Below, piece after piece: positions 34,954-43,463 of a DNA stretch of 64,000 nucleotides; the first letter of the stretch is position 1; each line of letters starts with the position of its first letter. Below the pieces are notes generated by a model that ran no database searches, was not told where the DNA came from, and saw nothing but the letters and a program-made list of their open reading frames with translations. Position numbers and translations under genes: made by a program. The stretch lies in the NCBI GenBank assembly GCA_026392455.1, contig JAPLCB010000009.1, positions 62,001 through 126,000 on the forward strand. The letters run 5' to 3'. Source of the stretch: Propionibacteriales bacterium. GTDB taxonomy: Bacteria > Actinomycetota > Actinomycetes > Propionibacteriales > Nocardioidaceae.

Positions 34954-35829
34954 ATGCGCGGAATCATCCTGGCCGGCGGTACCGGTTCCCGGCTCCACCC
35001 GATCACCCTGGTGACCAGCAAGCAGCTGGTCCCGGTCTACGACAAGCCGATGATCTACTACCCGTTGTCGACCCTGATGATGGCCGGGATCAACGACATC
35101 CTGATCATCACCAGCCCGGCGGAGTCCGGCCGGTTCGCCGAGCTCCTGGGCGACGGCAGCAAGTTCGGGATCAACCTGACCTACGCCCAGCAGCCGAAGC
35201 CCGAGGGCCTGGCCCAGGCGTTCACGATCGGCGAGGACTTCATCGGCGGCGACACCTGCGCCCTGGCCCTGGGCGACAACCTCTTCCACGGCCCGTCCTT
35301 CGGGCGCGACTTCACCAAGATCCAGGACGTCCAGGGGGCCACCGTGTTCGCCTACTGGGTGGCGGACCCGTCGGCCTACGGCGTCGTCGAGTTCGACGCC
35401 GACCGCAACGCCATCTCCCTGGAGGAGAAGCCGCTGAACCCGAAGAGCCACTACGCGGTGCCGGGCCTCTACTTCTACGACAACACCGTCGTCGAGATCG
35501 CGAAGGGCCTGAAGCCCTCCGACCGGGGCGAGTACGAGATCACCGACGTGAACCGCACCTACCTCGAGCAGGGCCGGCTCCGGGTCGAGGTGCTCCCCCG
35601 CGGTACCGCGTGGCTGGACACCGGCACCTTCGACTCGCTCAACGACGCCAGCAACTTCATCCGGACCATCGAGAACCGCCAGGGCCTCAAGGTCTGCGCT
35701 CCCGAGGAGGTCGCCTGGCGCCAGGGCTTCCTGTCCGACGACGAGCTCCGGGTCCGGGGCGAGGCGCTGGAGAAGTCCGGCTACGGGAAGTACCTGCTGC
35801 GCCTGCTGGAGTCCGACGACTACCGCTGA
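34954..35829 (+). CDS. rmlA: Glucose-1-phosphate thymidylyltransferase
   Basis: 291 residues. ATG with GATACT seven bases upstream. [38 protein letters not shown] is the RmlA nucleotide-binding start; [20 protein letters not shown] and [11 protein letters not shown] follow. It makes dTDP-glucose from dTTP and glucose-1-phosphate, for which RmlB (36329) is the next enzyme. rmlC and rmlD are not in the window. It overlaps the convergent GtrA gene by ten bases. Confidence 0.95.
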   Translation: MRGIILAGGTGSRLHPITLVTSKQLVPVYDKPMIYYPLSTLMMAGINDILIITSPAESGRFAELLGDGSKFGINLTYAQQPKPEGLAQAFTIGEDFIGGDTCALALGDNLFHGPSFGRDFTKIQDVQGATVFAYWVADPSAYGVVEFDADRNAISLEEKPLNPKSHYAVPGLYFYDNTVVEIAKGLKPSDRGEYEITDVNRTYLEQGRLRVEVLPRGTAWLDTGTFDSLNDASNFIRTIENRQGLKVCAPEEVAWRQGFLSDDELRVRGEALEKSGYGKYLLRLLESDDYR

Positions 35830-36323
35830 GGGTCGGGCAACCGGCTCTCGTCGGGGTGCTGCACCAGCAGGGCAACGCCGGTCGGCGTCTTGGTGAAGAC
35901 GAACCGGCGGAACGCCCAGAACCGGAAGGCGCTACCGAGCACGGCACCGACGACGTTCCCGGAGACGTTGTCGGCGTAGACCGAGTCCCATCCGAACACG
36001 TTGCGGGTCACGTACAGGCAGGCGATCGGGATCACGAACGACGCCAGGTTGATGATCACGTAGTTCACCAGCCCGCCGCCGGGCCCGGCCGCGTGACGGT
36101 GCTTGAAGGCGTAGCGGCTGCTGCCGTAGTAGCTGATGAACATCCCGACGCTGTGCGCGAAGAGGAACGACGGCAACGGGTAGCCGTTCAGCGGTCCCCC
36201 GAACCAGCCACCCACGCCGTGCACCAGCGCGTTGAAGATGATCACCGCGGCCACGGTCGCGACCACGTTGACGGCAGAGAACCGTGCGATCTCGCCCCCG
36301 ATGCGACGTAGCCGACGACCCAC
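35820..36323 (-). CDS. GtrA family membrane protein
   Basis: About 167 residues from GTG 36323; the frame continues into rmlB, so the start is uncertain. Four hydrophobic helices: [59 protein letters not shown] and [18 protein letters not shown], the GtrA/DPMS pattern. GtrA proteins flip lipid-linked sugars across the membrane. It lies in an apparent rmlB-gtrA operon. Confidence 0.85.
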   Translation of the reverse strand: MGRRLRRIGGEIARFSAVNVVATVAAVIIFNALVHGVGGWFGGPLNGYPLPSFLFAHSVGMFISYYGSSRYAFKHRHAAGPGGGLVNYVIINLASFVIPIACLYVTRNVFGWDSVYADNVSGNVVGAVLGSAFRFWAFRRFVFTKTPTGVALLVQHPDESRLPDPQR

Positions 36324-36328
36324 CGCGC

Positions 36329-37318
36329 TCAGCCGTTCGCCGACGTGCGGGCTTTGAGGGGTTCCCACCAGGCACGGTTCTCGCGGTACCACTGGACCGT
36401 GTCGGCCAGGCCCTGCTCGAAGCCGACCAGCGGTTCGTAGCCGAGCTCGGCGGTGCTCTTGGAGATGTCCACCGAGTACCGCAGGTCGTGGCCGAGGCGG
36501 TCCTTGACCCGGTCGACCTTGTCCCAGTCGGCGCCGGTCGCCTCGAGGAGCAGACCCGTCAGCTCCTTGTTGGTCAGCTCGGTCCCGCCACCGAGGTTGT
36601 AGATCTCGCCCGCGCGCCCCTGGCCCAGGACCAGGTGGATGCCCCGGCAGTGGTCGTCGACGTGCAACCAGTCGCGGACGTTGGTGCCCTCGCCGTAGAG
36701 CGGGACCCGGCCACCGTCGACCAGGTTGGTGAGGAAGAGCGGGATGATCTTCTCGGGGTACTGGTAGGGGCCGTAGTTGTTCGAGCAGCGGGTGATGCAG
36801 ACCGGGAGCCCGTGGGTCCGGAAGTACGCCCGCGCCAGCAGGTCGCTGGAAGCCTTCGACGCCGAGTACGGCGAGTTCGGCAGCAGCGGCTCGTCCTCGT
36901 CCCAGCTCCCGGTCTCGATCGAGCCGTAGACCTCGTCGGTCGAGACGTGCACGAACTTGTCGATCCCGAGCGTCAGGGCCGAGTCGAGCAGGGTCTGGGT
37001 GCCCACCACGTTGGTCATCACGAAGTCCCGGGCGCCGAGGATGGAACGGTCCACGTGGCTCTCGGCCGCGAAGTGGACGACGGCGTCGACCTCGCCGATC
37101 AGCTGGTCGACCAGGTCCCGGTCGAGGATGTCGCCCTCGACGATCCGCAACCGGGGGTCGTCGGCCACCGGGGCCAGGTTCGCGCGGTTGCCTGCGTACG
37201 TGAAGGCGTCGAGCATGATCACCAGCTCGGGCTCCTCGGTGCCCCAGGCACCCCGGAGGACCGAGCGGACGTAGTGACTGCCGATGAACCCGGCACCACC
37301 CGTGACCAAGAGCTTCAT
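36329..37318 (-). CDS. rmlB: dTDP-glucose 4,6-dehydratase
   Basis: 329 residues; ATG 37318 with GGAAGAGG upstream. NAD loop TGGAGFIGSHYVRS, catalytic Thr/Asp/Glu region VSTDEVYGSI and the Tyr/Lys pair in YSASKASSD, with RCSNNYGPYQYPEKI and NVRDWLHVDDHC. It converts dTDP-glucose to the 4-keto-6-deoxy sugar on the way to dTDP-rhamnose or other deoxysugars. A -10 TAGAGT is at 37362-37367 on the minus strand. Confidence 0.95.
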   Translation of the reverse strand: MKLLVTGGAGFIGSHYVRSVLRGAWGTEEPELVIMLDAFTYAGNRANLAPVADDPRLRIVEGDILDRDLVDQLIGEVDAVVHFAAESHVDRSILGARDFVMTNVVGTQTLLDSALTLGIDKFVHVSTDEVYGSIETGSWDEDEPLLPNSPYSASKASSDLLARAYFRTHGLPVCITRCSNNYGPYQYPEKIIPLFLTNLVDGGRVPLYGEGTNVRDWLHVDDHCRGIHLVLGQGRAGEIYNLGGGTELTNKELTGLLLEATGADWDKVDRVKDRLGHDLRYSVDISKSTAELGYEPLVGFEQGLADTVQWYRENRAWWEPLKARTSANG

Positions 37319-37361
37319 CTGGCCCTCTTCCTGCAAAGCAACTCTTCCTTCACAGGCACCG

Positions 37362-37367
37362 ACTCTA
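37362..37367 (-). promoter_or_regulatory. -10 element of rmlB
   Basis: TAGAGT on the minus strand, about 43 bases before the rmlB start, giving a short leader. Confidence 0.45.
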
Positions 37368-37386
37368 TCCCGGCGAGCTTCCTGTT

Positions 37387-38559
37387 CTACTCGACCGGCA
37401 GGCCGAGTCCGCGTGCGATCAACATCCGCTGGACCTCGGATGTTCCCTCACCGATCTCGAGGATCTTGGCATCGCGGTAGAAGCGGGCCACGGGGTACTC
37501 CTCCATGAACCCGTAGCCACCGAAGACCTGGGTCGCGATCCGGGTCGCGGTGACTGCCGACTCGGTGGCGTAGACCTTGGCGATCGACGCCGCGTGCTTG
37601 AACGCGTCGGCCGGAGCCCCGGCGTCCTTCAGCGCAGCGGCCCGGTAGGTGAGCAACCGGGCAGCGTGCAGCATCACCTCGAGGTCGGCGATCTGGAAGG
37701 CGACCCCCTGCTTGGCGCCGATCGGCTTGCCGAAGGAGGTCCGTTCCAGCGCGTACGAGGTGCAGAGCTCCACGCACGCCTGGATCAGCCCGACCGAGAG
37801 CGCAGCGATGGCCACCCGGCCGTCGTCCAGGGTGGCGAGGAACTGGGCGTAGCCCCGACCACGCTCCCCCAGCAGGTGGTCGGCCGGGACCCGGGCATCG
37901 GTGTAGCTGAGCGGGTGCGTGTCGGAGATGTGCCAGCCGAGCTTGTCGTACGCCGGTTCCGCGACGAAGCCGGGAGTCCCGGCCGGGACCATGATCGCGG
38001 AGATCTCGGCCGTCCCGTTCGGGCGGGTCCCGGTCCGGGCGGTCACGGTGACCAGCGAGGTGATCGAGGTCCCGGAGTTGGTGATGAACTGCTTGGAACC
38101 GTTGACCACCCACTCCGTCCCGTCGAGCTCGGCCCGCGTCCTGGTCGCCCCGGCGTCCGACCCCGCCCCCGGCTCGGTCAGTCCGAAACCGGCGAGCGTG
38201 CGGCCGGCCACCAGGTCGGGCAGCCACCGCTCCTTCTGCTCGGCGGTACCGAAGGTGAGGATCGGGTTGATGCCCAGTCCGACCCCCGCCTGGAGGGTGA
38301 CGCCGAAGGACTGGTCGACCCGGCCGAGCTCCTCGATCGCGACGCAGAGGCTGGTGAAGCTGCCGTGCTCGCCGGCGCCGCCGTACTCCTCGGGCGAGGT
38401 GAGCCCGAAGAGGCCGAGCTCGCCCATCTTGTGGACCACCTCGACCGGGAAGTGGTGCTCCTTGTCCCACTGCGCGACGTGCGGGCCGAGCTCCTTCTCG
38501 GCGAAGTCGCGGACGGTACGACGGAACTCCTCGAGTTCGGGAGCCAGCTCAAAGTTCAT
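37387..38559 (-). CDS. Acyl-CoA dehydrogenase
   Basis: 390 residues, ATG 38559 with TAGACT seven bases upstream. Three-domain ACAD: GFGLTEPGAGSD FAD loop, FITNSG(T)S, and the C-terminal QVFGGYGFMEEYPVARFYRDAKILEIGEGTSEVQRMLIAR, with the catalytic Glu in ILEIGEGT. It oxidises an acyl-CoA to the enoyl-CoA, passing electrons to ETF. Similar to isovaleryl, short-branched or short-chain forms. The -35 lies in a 20-bp palindrome shared with a divergent lipoprotein gene. Confidence 0.93.
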   Translation of the reverse strand: MNFELAPELEEFRRTVRDFAEKELGPHVAQWDKEHHFPVEVVHKMGELGLFGLTSPEEYGGAGEHGSFTSLCVAIEELGRVDQSFGVTLQAGVGLGINPILTFGTAEQKERWLPDLVAGRTLAGFGLTEPGAGSDAGATRTRAELDGTEWVVNGSKQFITNSGTSITSLVTVTARTGTRPNGTAEISAIMVPAGTPGFVAEPAYDKLGWHISDTHPLSYTDARVPADHLLGERGRGYAQFLATLDDGRVAIAALSVGLIQACVELCTSYALERTSFGKPIGAKQGVAFQIADLEVMLHAARLLTYRAAALKDAGAPADAFKHAASIAKVYATESAVTATRIATQVFGGYGFMEEYPVARFYRDAKILEIGEGTSEVQRMLIARGLGLPVE

Positions 38560-38566
38560 GCGGCCC

Positions 38567-38572
38567 AGTCTA
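38567..38572 (-). promoter_or_regulatory. -10 element of acyl-CoA dehydrogenase gene
   Basis: TAGACT on the minus strand, seven bases before ATG 38559; a TTAACA -35 follows after 17 bases inside the palindrome. Confidence 0.65.
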
Positions 38573-38578
38573 GGCGAT

Positions 38579-38598
38579 CGGTTAACGATTGTTAACCG
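38579..38598. promoter_or_regulatory. GTTAAC palindrome between divergent promoters
   Basis: CGGTTAACGATTGTTAACCG: perfect 8-base arms around GATT. It covers the plausible -35 hexamers of both divergent genes (TTGTTA for the plus strand, TTAACA for the minus). Looks like an operator for an unidentified dimeric regulator. Confidence 0.75.
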
Positions 38599-38611
38599 GA
38601 GTGGACCTCCC

Positions 38612-38617
38612 TAGAGT
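38612..38617 (+). promoter_or_regulatory. -10 element of lipoprotein gene
   Basis: TAGAGT, 17 bases after TTGTTA (38589-38594). Confidence 0.55.
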
Positions 38618-38652
38618 CAGGGCGCAGCAACCCTTTACTCGGAAGGTTCCCC

Positions 38653-39501
38653 ATGCGCATCCGCCGCATCGCCAGCACCGCGTCTGTCCTCGTCCTGGCC
38701 GCAGCCCTCGTCGGCTGCGGTGGCAGCGACAACGGCTCCAACGACTCCTCGGGCTCCGACGCTCCCTCCAGCACCTCCTCCGGCGCGGCGGCCACGGTGC
38801 TCACCTCCGCCCAGGTCAAGGACGCGATCATCTCGCTGGACGACCTCGGCGATGCCTTCGTCGTGGACAGGTCGAAGGACGACAACAGCGACGACGACAC
38901 CGACCTCGGGTGTCTCAACGACATCGACAAGGTGCTCGACGACAAGTCCGGGGCGAGCGACTTCGACGACGCCGAGGAGAAGGCCGAGGTCGAGTACAAG
39001 GCCGACTCCGAGTTCGAGATGCCGTTCGTGATGAGCTCGGCGTACAGCCTGAAGTCGACCGACGACATCGAGAAGGGCTTCACCCTCTTCGAGGACGCCT
39101 TCGCGGACTGCACCAAGGTCGACACCACCGACAAGGACGGCACCCGGATCCGGCTCGACATCACCACCGACAAGGACCAGACCGACGGTGCCACCTCCCA
39201 GGTGAACCTGAAGGCCGCCGGCAGCTTCTCGATCCCCGGCCCGCAGGGGCAGACTCTCAAGCTCCCGTTCTACCTGCGGATGAGCCTGGTCCAGGTCAAG
39301 AACAACATCGCCCTGGTTGGATTCGGTTCCCTGGTGGAGCCCACCGAGGGTGACGAGGACTCCGAGAGCCTGAACGTGGTCGCGGTCAACCGCCTGCTGG
39401 CGGCGATCAAGGGCGAACCCGCCCCCGACGCCCCCGACCTGGACCTGCGGATCATCAGCACCGACGACGTGCTCGGATCAGCGGCGCCGGGCCAGGCCTG
39501 A
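38653..39501 (+). CDS. Acidic secreted lipoprotein, unknown function
   Basis: 282 residues. GGAAGG precedes the ATG. Signal peptide MRIRRIASTASVLVLAAAL with lipobox LVGC, then a Ser/Gly/Asp linker to about residue 50 and a folded part rich in Asp and Lys (DDDTDLGCLNDIDKVLDDK). A second cysteine pair (GC, DCTK) may be disulfide-bonded. General layout resembles LppX/LprG-like or DUF-type cell-surface lipoproteins, without enough identity to assign one. Divergent from an acyl-CoA dehydrogenase and probably co-regulated. Confidence 0.78.
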   Translation: MRIRRIASTASVLVLAAALVGCGGSDNGSNDSSGSDAPSSTSSGAAATVLTSAQVKDAIISLDDLGDAFVVDRSKDDNSDDDTDLGCLNDIDKVLDDKSGASDFDDAEEKAEVEYKADSEFEMPFVMSSAYSLKSTDDIEKGFTLFEDAFADCTKVDTTDKDGTRIRLDITTDKDQTDGATSQVNLKAAGSFSIPGPQGQTLKLPFYLRMSLVQVKNNIALVGFGSLVEPTEGDEDSESLNVVAVNRLLAAIKGEPAPDAPDLDLRIISTDDVLGSAAPGQA

Positions 39502-39519
39502 CCCTCGAGGCTCCTCACG

Positions 39520-39525
39520 TAGCCT
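39520..39525 (+). promoter_or_regulatory. -10 element of 39532 gene, leaderless
   Basis: TAGCCT, six bases before ATG 39532. Confidence 0.68.
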
Positions 39526-39531
39526 GCTGGC

Positions 39532-39981
39532 ATGTTCAAGATCCTCTTCGCCCTGCACCTGCTGACCGCCATCTTCGCGATCGGGCCGTTGGTCCATGCG
39601 TCGACGACCGCCGTCCGGGGGCTGCGGACCGCCGATGCCGGTGCCACCGCCACCGCGGCCCGGACCATCACGATCTATGCGTACGCCTCGCTGCTGGTGG
39701 TGTTCTTCGGGTTCGGCCTGATGTCCATGGACGACCCGTACGGGCCCGGCAAGGTCGCCGAGATCTCGGAACCGTACATCTGGGTCTCCGCGCTCCTGTG
39801 GGTCGTGGCGGTCGGCCTCGCCCTCGGCGTCCTGGTGCCGGCGCTCGAGACGGCGACGACCAGGATCGGCGCCGGCGAGAGCGTCGACACGCTGCGCGGC
39901 AAGGTTGCGGCGCCCGGTGGCGTGATCGGTCTGATCTTCGCGGGGATCGTGTTCCTGATGGTCTACAAGCCCGGTAGCTGA
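39532..39981 (+). CDS. Four-helix membrane protein, DUF2269-like
   Basis: 149 residues. Start set by the leaderless hexamer. Helices at about 5-25, 45-68, 80-103 and 125-145; a histidine in FALHLLTAIFAIGPLVHAS and one more polar pair could bind a cofactor, as in DUF2269 or copper-resistance-D-like proteins. Function unknown. Sits alone upstream of accA. Confidence 0.72.
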   Translation: MFKILFALHLLTAIFAIGPLVHASTTAVRGLRTADAGATATAARTITIYAYASLLVVFFGFGLMSMDDPYGPGKVAEISEPYIWVSALLWVVAVGLALGVLVPALETATTRIGAGESVDTLRGKVAAPGGVIGLIFAGIVFLMVYKPGS

Positions 39982-40032
39982 GCTGACTGGCCGGTAACTG
40001 AGACCCCGGGGCGGGCCGCACCTGCGGACCCA

Positions 40033-40038
40033 TAGACT
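40033..40038 (+). promoter_or_regulatory. -10 element of accA
   Basis: TAGACT, 33 bases before the start; leader includes the ribosome site AGGAG. Confidence 0.5.
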
Positions 40039-40071
40039 CCCGGAGGATTCTTCAGACTTCAGGAGTTGAGC

Positions 40072-41862
40072 GTGCCCGAGATTCGTCCGTTGCAGAAGGT
40101 TCTGATCGCCAACCGCGGTGAGATCGCCGTCCGTGTCATCCGAGCGTGCAAGGACGCCGGCATCGGCAGCGTCGCCGTGTACGCCGAGCCCGACCGCGAC
40201 GCCCTGTTCGTCCGGCTCGCCGACGAGGCGTACTCGCTCAACGGCTCGACCCCGGGCGACTCCTACCTGGTGATCGAGAAGATCATCGCCGTGGCCCTGG
40301 AGTCCGGTGCGGACTCGGTGCACCCCGGCTACGGCTTCCTCGCCGAGAACGCGCAGTTCGCCCAGGCCGTCATCGACGCCGGGCTGATCTGGATCGGGCC
40401 CTCCCCCGAGGCGATCGAGGGCCTGGGCGACAAGGCCAAGGCCAAGCAGATCGCCCTGGCCGCGGGAGCACCGCTCGCCCCGGGCCTCAAGGACGCGGTC
40501 AAGGATGCCGACGAGATCGTCGCGTTCGCCTCCGAGCACGGCCTCCCGGTCGCCATCAAGGCGGTCTTCGGCGGCGGCGGTCGTGGCCTCAAGGTCGCCC
40601 GCACCCTGGAGGAGATCCCCGAGCTCTACGAGTCCGCCGTCCGTGAGGCCGTCAGCGCCTTCGGCCGCGGCGAGTGCCTGGTCGAGAAGTTCCTCGACAA
40701 GCCCCGCCACGTCGAGACCCAGTGCCTGGCCGACCAGCACGGCAACGTCGTGGTCGTCTCGACCCGCGACTGCTCGCTGCAGCGCCGCCACCAGAAGCTG
40801 GTCGAGGAGGCCCCGGCGCCGTTCCTGACCGACGAGCAGGTCGAGCGGCTGTACTCGTCCTCCAAGGCGATCCTGCGCGAGGCGAACTACGTCGGCGCCG
40901 GCACCTGCGAGTTCCTGGTCGCCGCCGACGGCACCATCTCCTTCCTCGAGGTCAACACCCGCCTCCAGGTCGAGCACTGCGTCTCCGAGGAGGTGACCGG
41001 GATCGACCTGGTCCGGGAGATGTTCCGGATCGCGGCCGGCGAAGAGCTGGGCTACGGCGACCCCGAGATCCGCGGCCACTCGATCGAGTTCCGGATCAAC
41101 GCCGAGGACGGCGGCAACAACTTCATGCCCGCCCCCGGCACCCTGACGGCGTGGAACCCGCCGGCCGGACCCGGTGTCCGCCTCGACGGCGGCTACGAGA
41201 AGGGCGAGACCATCCCCGGTTCGTTCGACTCGCTCGTCGCCAAGCTGATCGTCACCGGCAAGGACCGCACCCAGGCGATCGAGCGCTCGCGCCGGGCGCT
41301 GTCGGAGTTCGAGGTCGACGGGATGCCGACTGCGATCACCTTCCACGAGGTCATCGTCAACGACCCGGCCTGGGTCGGGGCGTCCACGCCGTCCGGCGAG
41401 GGCGAGTTCACCGTCTACACGACCTGGATCGAGACCGACTTCGACAACCAGATCGTTCCCTTCGGCGGCGCTGCTGGTGAGGCAGAAGAGGCCGGCGAGC
41501 GCCAGAAGGTCACCGTCGAGGTCGGCGGTCGCCGTCTCGAGGTCGTCCTGCCGGCCGGTCTCGGCGGCATCGGCTCCGGCGCAGCGGCCGGGTCCTCGAA
41601 GAAGCCGAAGCGTGCCGCGGGCAAGAAGGCCGGCGCCGCCGCGTCCGGCGACGCCGTGGCCAGCCCGATGCAGGGCACCATCGTCAAGGTCGCGGTCGAG
41701 GACGGCGCCACCGTTGCCCAGGGCGACGTGGTCGTGGTGCTCGAGGCGATGAAGATGGAGCAGCCGCTGAAGGCCCACAAGGCCGGCACCATCACCGGCC
41801 TGACGGCCGAGGTCGGCGCCACCGTCGGCAACGGCGAGGTGCTCTGCGAGATCAAGGACTGA
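40072..41862 (+). CDS. accA: Acyl-CoA carboxylase alpha subunit (biotin carboxylase-BCCP)
   Basis: 596 residues; GTG 40072 with AGGAG six bases upstream, TTG 40066 rejected. Biotin carboxylase domain to about 450 with [25 protein letters not shown]-grasp [11 protein letters not shown] and [21 protein letters not shown]. Linker and C-terminal BCCP with the biotinylated lysine at about 561 in EAMKMEQ. It carboxylates its own biotin, which AccD uses on acetyl/propionyl-CoA. As in mycobacteria the alpha gene lies a few genes away from accD-accE. Confidence 0.95.
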   Translation: MPEIRPLQKVLIANRGEIAVRVIRACKDAGIGSVAVYAEPDRDALFVRLADEAYSLNGSTPGDSYLVIEKIIAVALESGADSVHPGYGFLAENAQFAQAVIDAGLIWIGPSPEAIEGLGDKAKAKQIALAAGAPLAPGLKDAVKDADEIVAFASEHGLPVAIKAVFGGGGRGLKVARTLEEIPELYESAVREAVSAFGRGECLVEKFLDKPRHVETQCLADQHGNVVVVSTRDCSLQRRHQKLVEEAPAPFLTDEQVERLYSSSKAILREANYVGAGTCEFLVAADGTISFLEVNTRLQVEHCVSEEVTGIDLVREMFRIAAGEELGYGDPEIRGHSIEFRINAEDGGNNFMPAPGTLTAWNPPAGPGVRLDGGYEKGETIPGSFDSLVAKLIVTGKDRTQAIERSRRALSEFEVDGMPTAITFHEVIVNDPAWVGASTPSGEGEFTVYTTWIETDFDNQIVPFGGAAGEAEEAGERQKVTVEVGGRRLEVVLPAGLGGIGSGAAAGSSKKPKRAAGKKAGAAASGDAVASPMQGTIVKVAVEDGATVAQGDVVVVLEAMKMEQPLKAHKAGTITGLTAEVGATVGNGEVLCEIKD

Positions 41863-41863
41863 G

Positions 41864-42472
41864 CTAGACGGTCAGCCCCAGCGCCAGCATCCCGGCCGTC
41901 AGGTCGATCAGGTGCTCGGCGTCGAGGTGCTCCGGCTTCTCCAGCGCGATCCGCAGGCAGCTGCTCAGGGTGATCCCCATCGCCAGGTAGACCCTCGCCT
42001 CGAGCTCCTCGCGCGGCAGCTGTGGCGCCCGCTGGACGGCGTACATCCGGGTGAACACGGCGAGCCCGCGCTCGACCTCGGGCAGGGCGTTGGTGTGCGA
42101 CCCGAGCGGCACCTCGTTGATCATCGCGCTGATCAGCGGACCGCGAGCGCGCAGCGACGCCACCAGCGTCGCGACGACGTGCCGGGTGCCCTCGTACGGC
42201 GGCTGGGCCGCTGCATCCGCCATCGCGGTGGTGATCTCCTCGACGATGCCCGCAGAGGCGCGGGCCTGCAGCTCGGCGATCAGCTCGTCCTTGTCGCGGA
42301 AGTACCGGTACAGCGACCCGATGCTGACGCCGGCCTCGTCGGCCACCCGGTTCGTGCTCATCTGGGCGTAGCCACCGGTGGCCAGAACGCGAGTAGCAGC
42401 GTCCAGGATCCGTTCGACCATCGCTCGGGACCGGGCCTGCACCGGTCGGCTGCGCCTGATCTCGGGAGGCAT
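41864..42472 (-). CDS. TetR family regulator beside DUF5995/MpaB pair
   Basis: 202 residues, ATG with AGGA six bases upstream. DNA-binding region: ERILDAATRVLATGGYAQMSTNRVADEAGVSIGSLYRYFRDKDELI. The C-terminal half matches the TetR_C group with SALRARGPLISAMINEVP. It is divergent from the DUF5995-MpaB genes and close to a GAGCA-TT-TGCTC site. It ends one base after the accA stop. Confidence 0.9.
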   Translation of the reverse strand: MPPEIRRSRPVQARSRAMVERILDAATRVLATGGYAQMSTNRVADEAGVSIGSLYRYFRDKDELIAELQARASAGIVEEITTAMADAAAQPPYEGTRHVVATLVASLRARGPLISAMINEVPLGSHTNALPEVERGLAVFTRMYAVQRAPQLPREELEARVYLAMGITLSSCLRIALEKPEHLDAEHLIDLTAGMLALGLTV

Positions 42473-42501
42473 CAGATTCCTGCTGAACGCGAGTAGAAGT
42501 C

Positions 42502-42513
42502 GAGCATTTGCTC
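42502..42513. promoter_or_regulatory. Candidate TetR operator
   Basis: GAGCATTTGCTC: perfect 5-base arms around TT, with partly symmetric flanks AAGT/ACTT, 5 bases upstream of the -10 TAGTCT of the DUF5995 gene. Confidence 0.55.
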
Positions 42514-42517
42514 ACTT

Positions 42518-42523
42518 TAGTCT
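42518..42523 (+). promoter_or_regulatory. -10 element of DUF5995 gene, leaderless
   Basis: TAGTCT, six bases before ATG 42530. Confidence 0.68.
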
Positions 42524-42529
42524 GATCCC

Positions 42530-43459
42530 ATGCGTTTCCGCCGCTCCCTCACCGCTGCCGTTCTGGCTCTCACCTCGACCGTGGCCCTCGGAACGGTCGC
42601 CGCCCCGACCCGCGCCGCGACCACCGACCCGCTCGCTGCCCTGCTGACCCCGGCCGTCCTGGACCCGGTGGTCAACCTGCTGGCCGCCTACCCGACGAAG
42701 TACCAGCCGTACGCCGGGCCGGTCTGCCCGGGTGGCGAGCCGGCGTGCATCGAGGACGTGATCACCGAGATGCAGCGGCGGCTGGTGCCGCTGGCGAGCT
42801 CCTGCAGCCACGACGCGATCTTCTCGCTGGCGTACCTCCGGGTGACCCAGAACGTGAAGGCTGCCGCTGACACCGGCTACTTCGCCGACCGGACGTGGCT
42901 GACCCAGATCGACGCCGCCTTCGCCCAGATGTACTTCGACACGATGGACACCTGGAAGGCCGGTCGGAAGACGTCGGTCCCCAAGGCCTGGCGGCTGGCG
43001 CTCCAGGCGACCGAGGACCGGGCCATGACCGGGCTGGGCGACTTCATGATGAACATGAACGCGCACATCAACAACGACTTCCCCCACGTCCTGGAGAAGG
43101 TCGGCCTCACCGCTGCCGACGGCACCTCGCACAAGGCGGACCACAACGCCTACAACCAGCGGCTCGACTCGCTGTACCACCCGGTCTTCGACGAGGAGGC
43201 GGCCCGCTTCGACCCGGCGTTCAACCAGCTCGACCTCGGCCCGGTCGACGAGCTGGTCGTCGGCGCGATCATGCGCGGCTGGCGCGAGGTGGTCTGGCGT
43301 CATGCCGAGGCCCTCGCGAACGCGCCGGCCGGACTCCGGCCGCTGGTCGAGAAGCAGATCAGCGAGTACGCCGCCGGGCAGGCCCGGTTCATCACGCTGC
43401 TCTTCGCCAGCCCGGACCCGGCACCACGTGCCGCCTACTGCGCCGCCCACCACGGGTGA
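42530..43459 (+). CDS. Secreted DUF5995-like protein
   Basis: 309 residues. Signal peptide MRFRRSLTAAVLALTSTVALGTVAAPTRA, then an alpha-helical domain: HDAIFSLAYLRVTQNVKAAADTGYFADRTWLTQIDAAFAQMYFDTMDTW and NMNAHINNDFPHVLEKVG, resembling DUF5995 by my recollection. Conserved His/Asn/Asp spots (SHDAIF, NAHINNDFPH) could bind a metal or heme. Four bases before the MpaB gene, co-transcribed with it. Function not known. Confidence 0.78.
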   Translation: MRFRRSLTAAVLALTSTVALGTVAAPTRAATTDPLAALLTPAVLDPVVNLLAAYPTKYQPYAGPVCPGGEPACIEDVITEMQRRLVPLASSCSHDAIFSLAYLRVTQNVKAAADTGYFADRTWLTQIDAAFAQMYFDTMDTWKAGRKTSVPKAWRLALQATEDRAMTGLGDFMMNMNAHINNDFPHVLEKVGLTAADGTSHKADHNAYNQRLDSLYHPVFDEEAARFDPAFNQLDLGPVDELVVGAIMRGWREVVWRHAEALANAPAGLRPLVEKQISEYAAGQARFITLLFASPDPAPRAAYCAAHHG

Positions 43460-43463
43460 TCTG

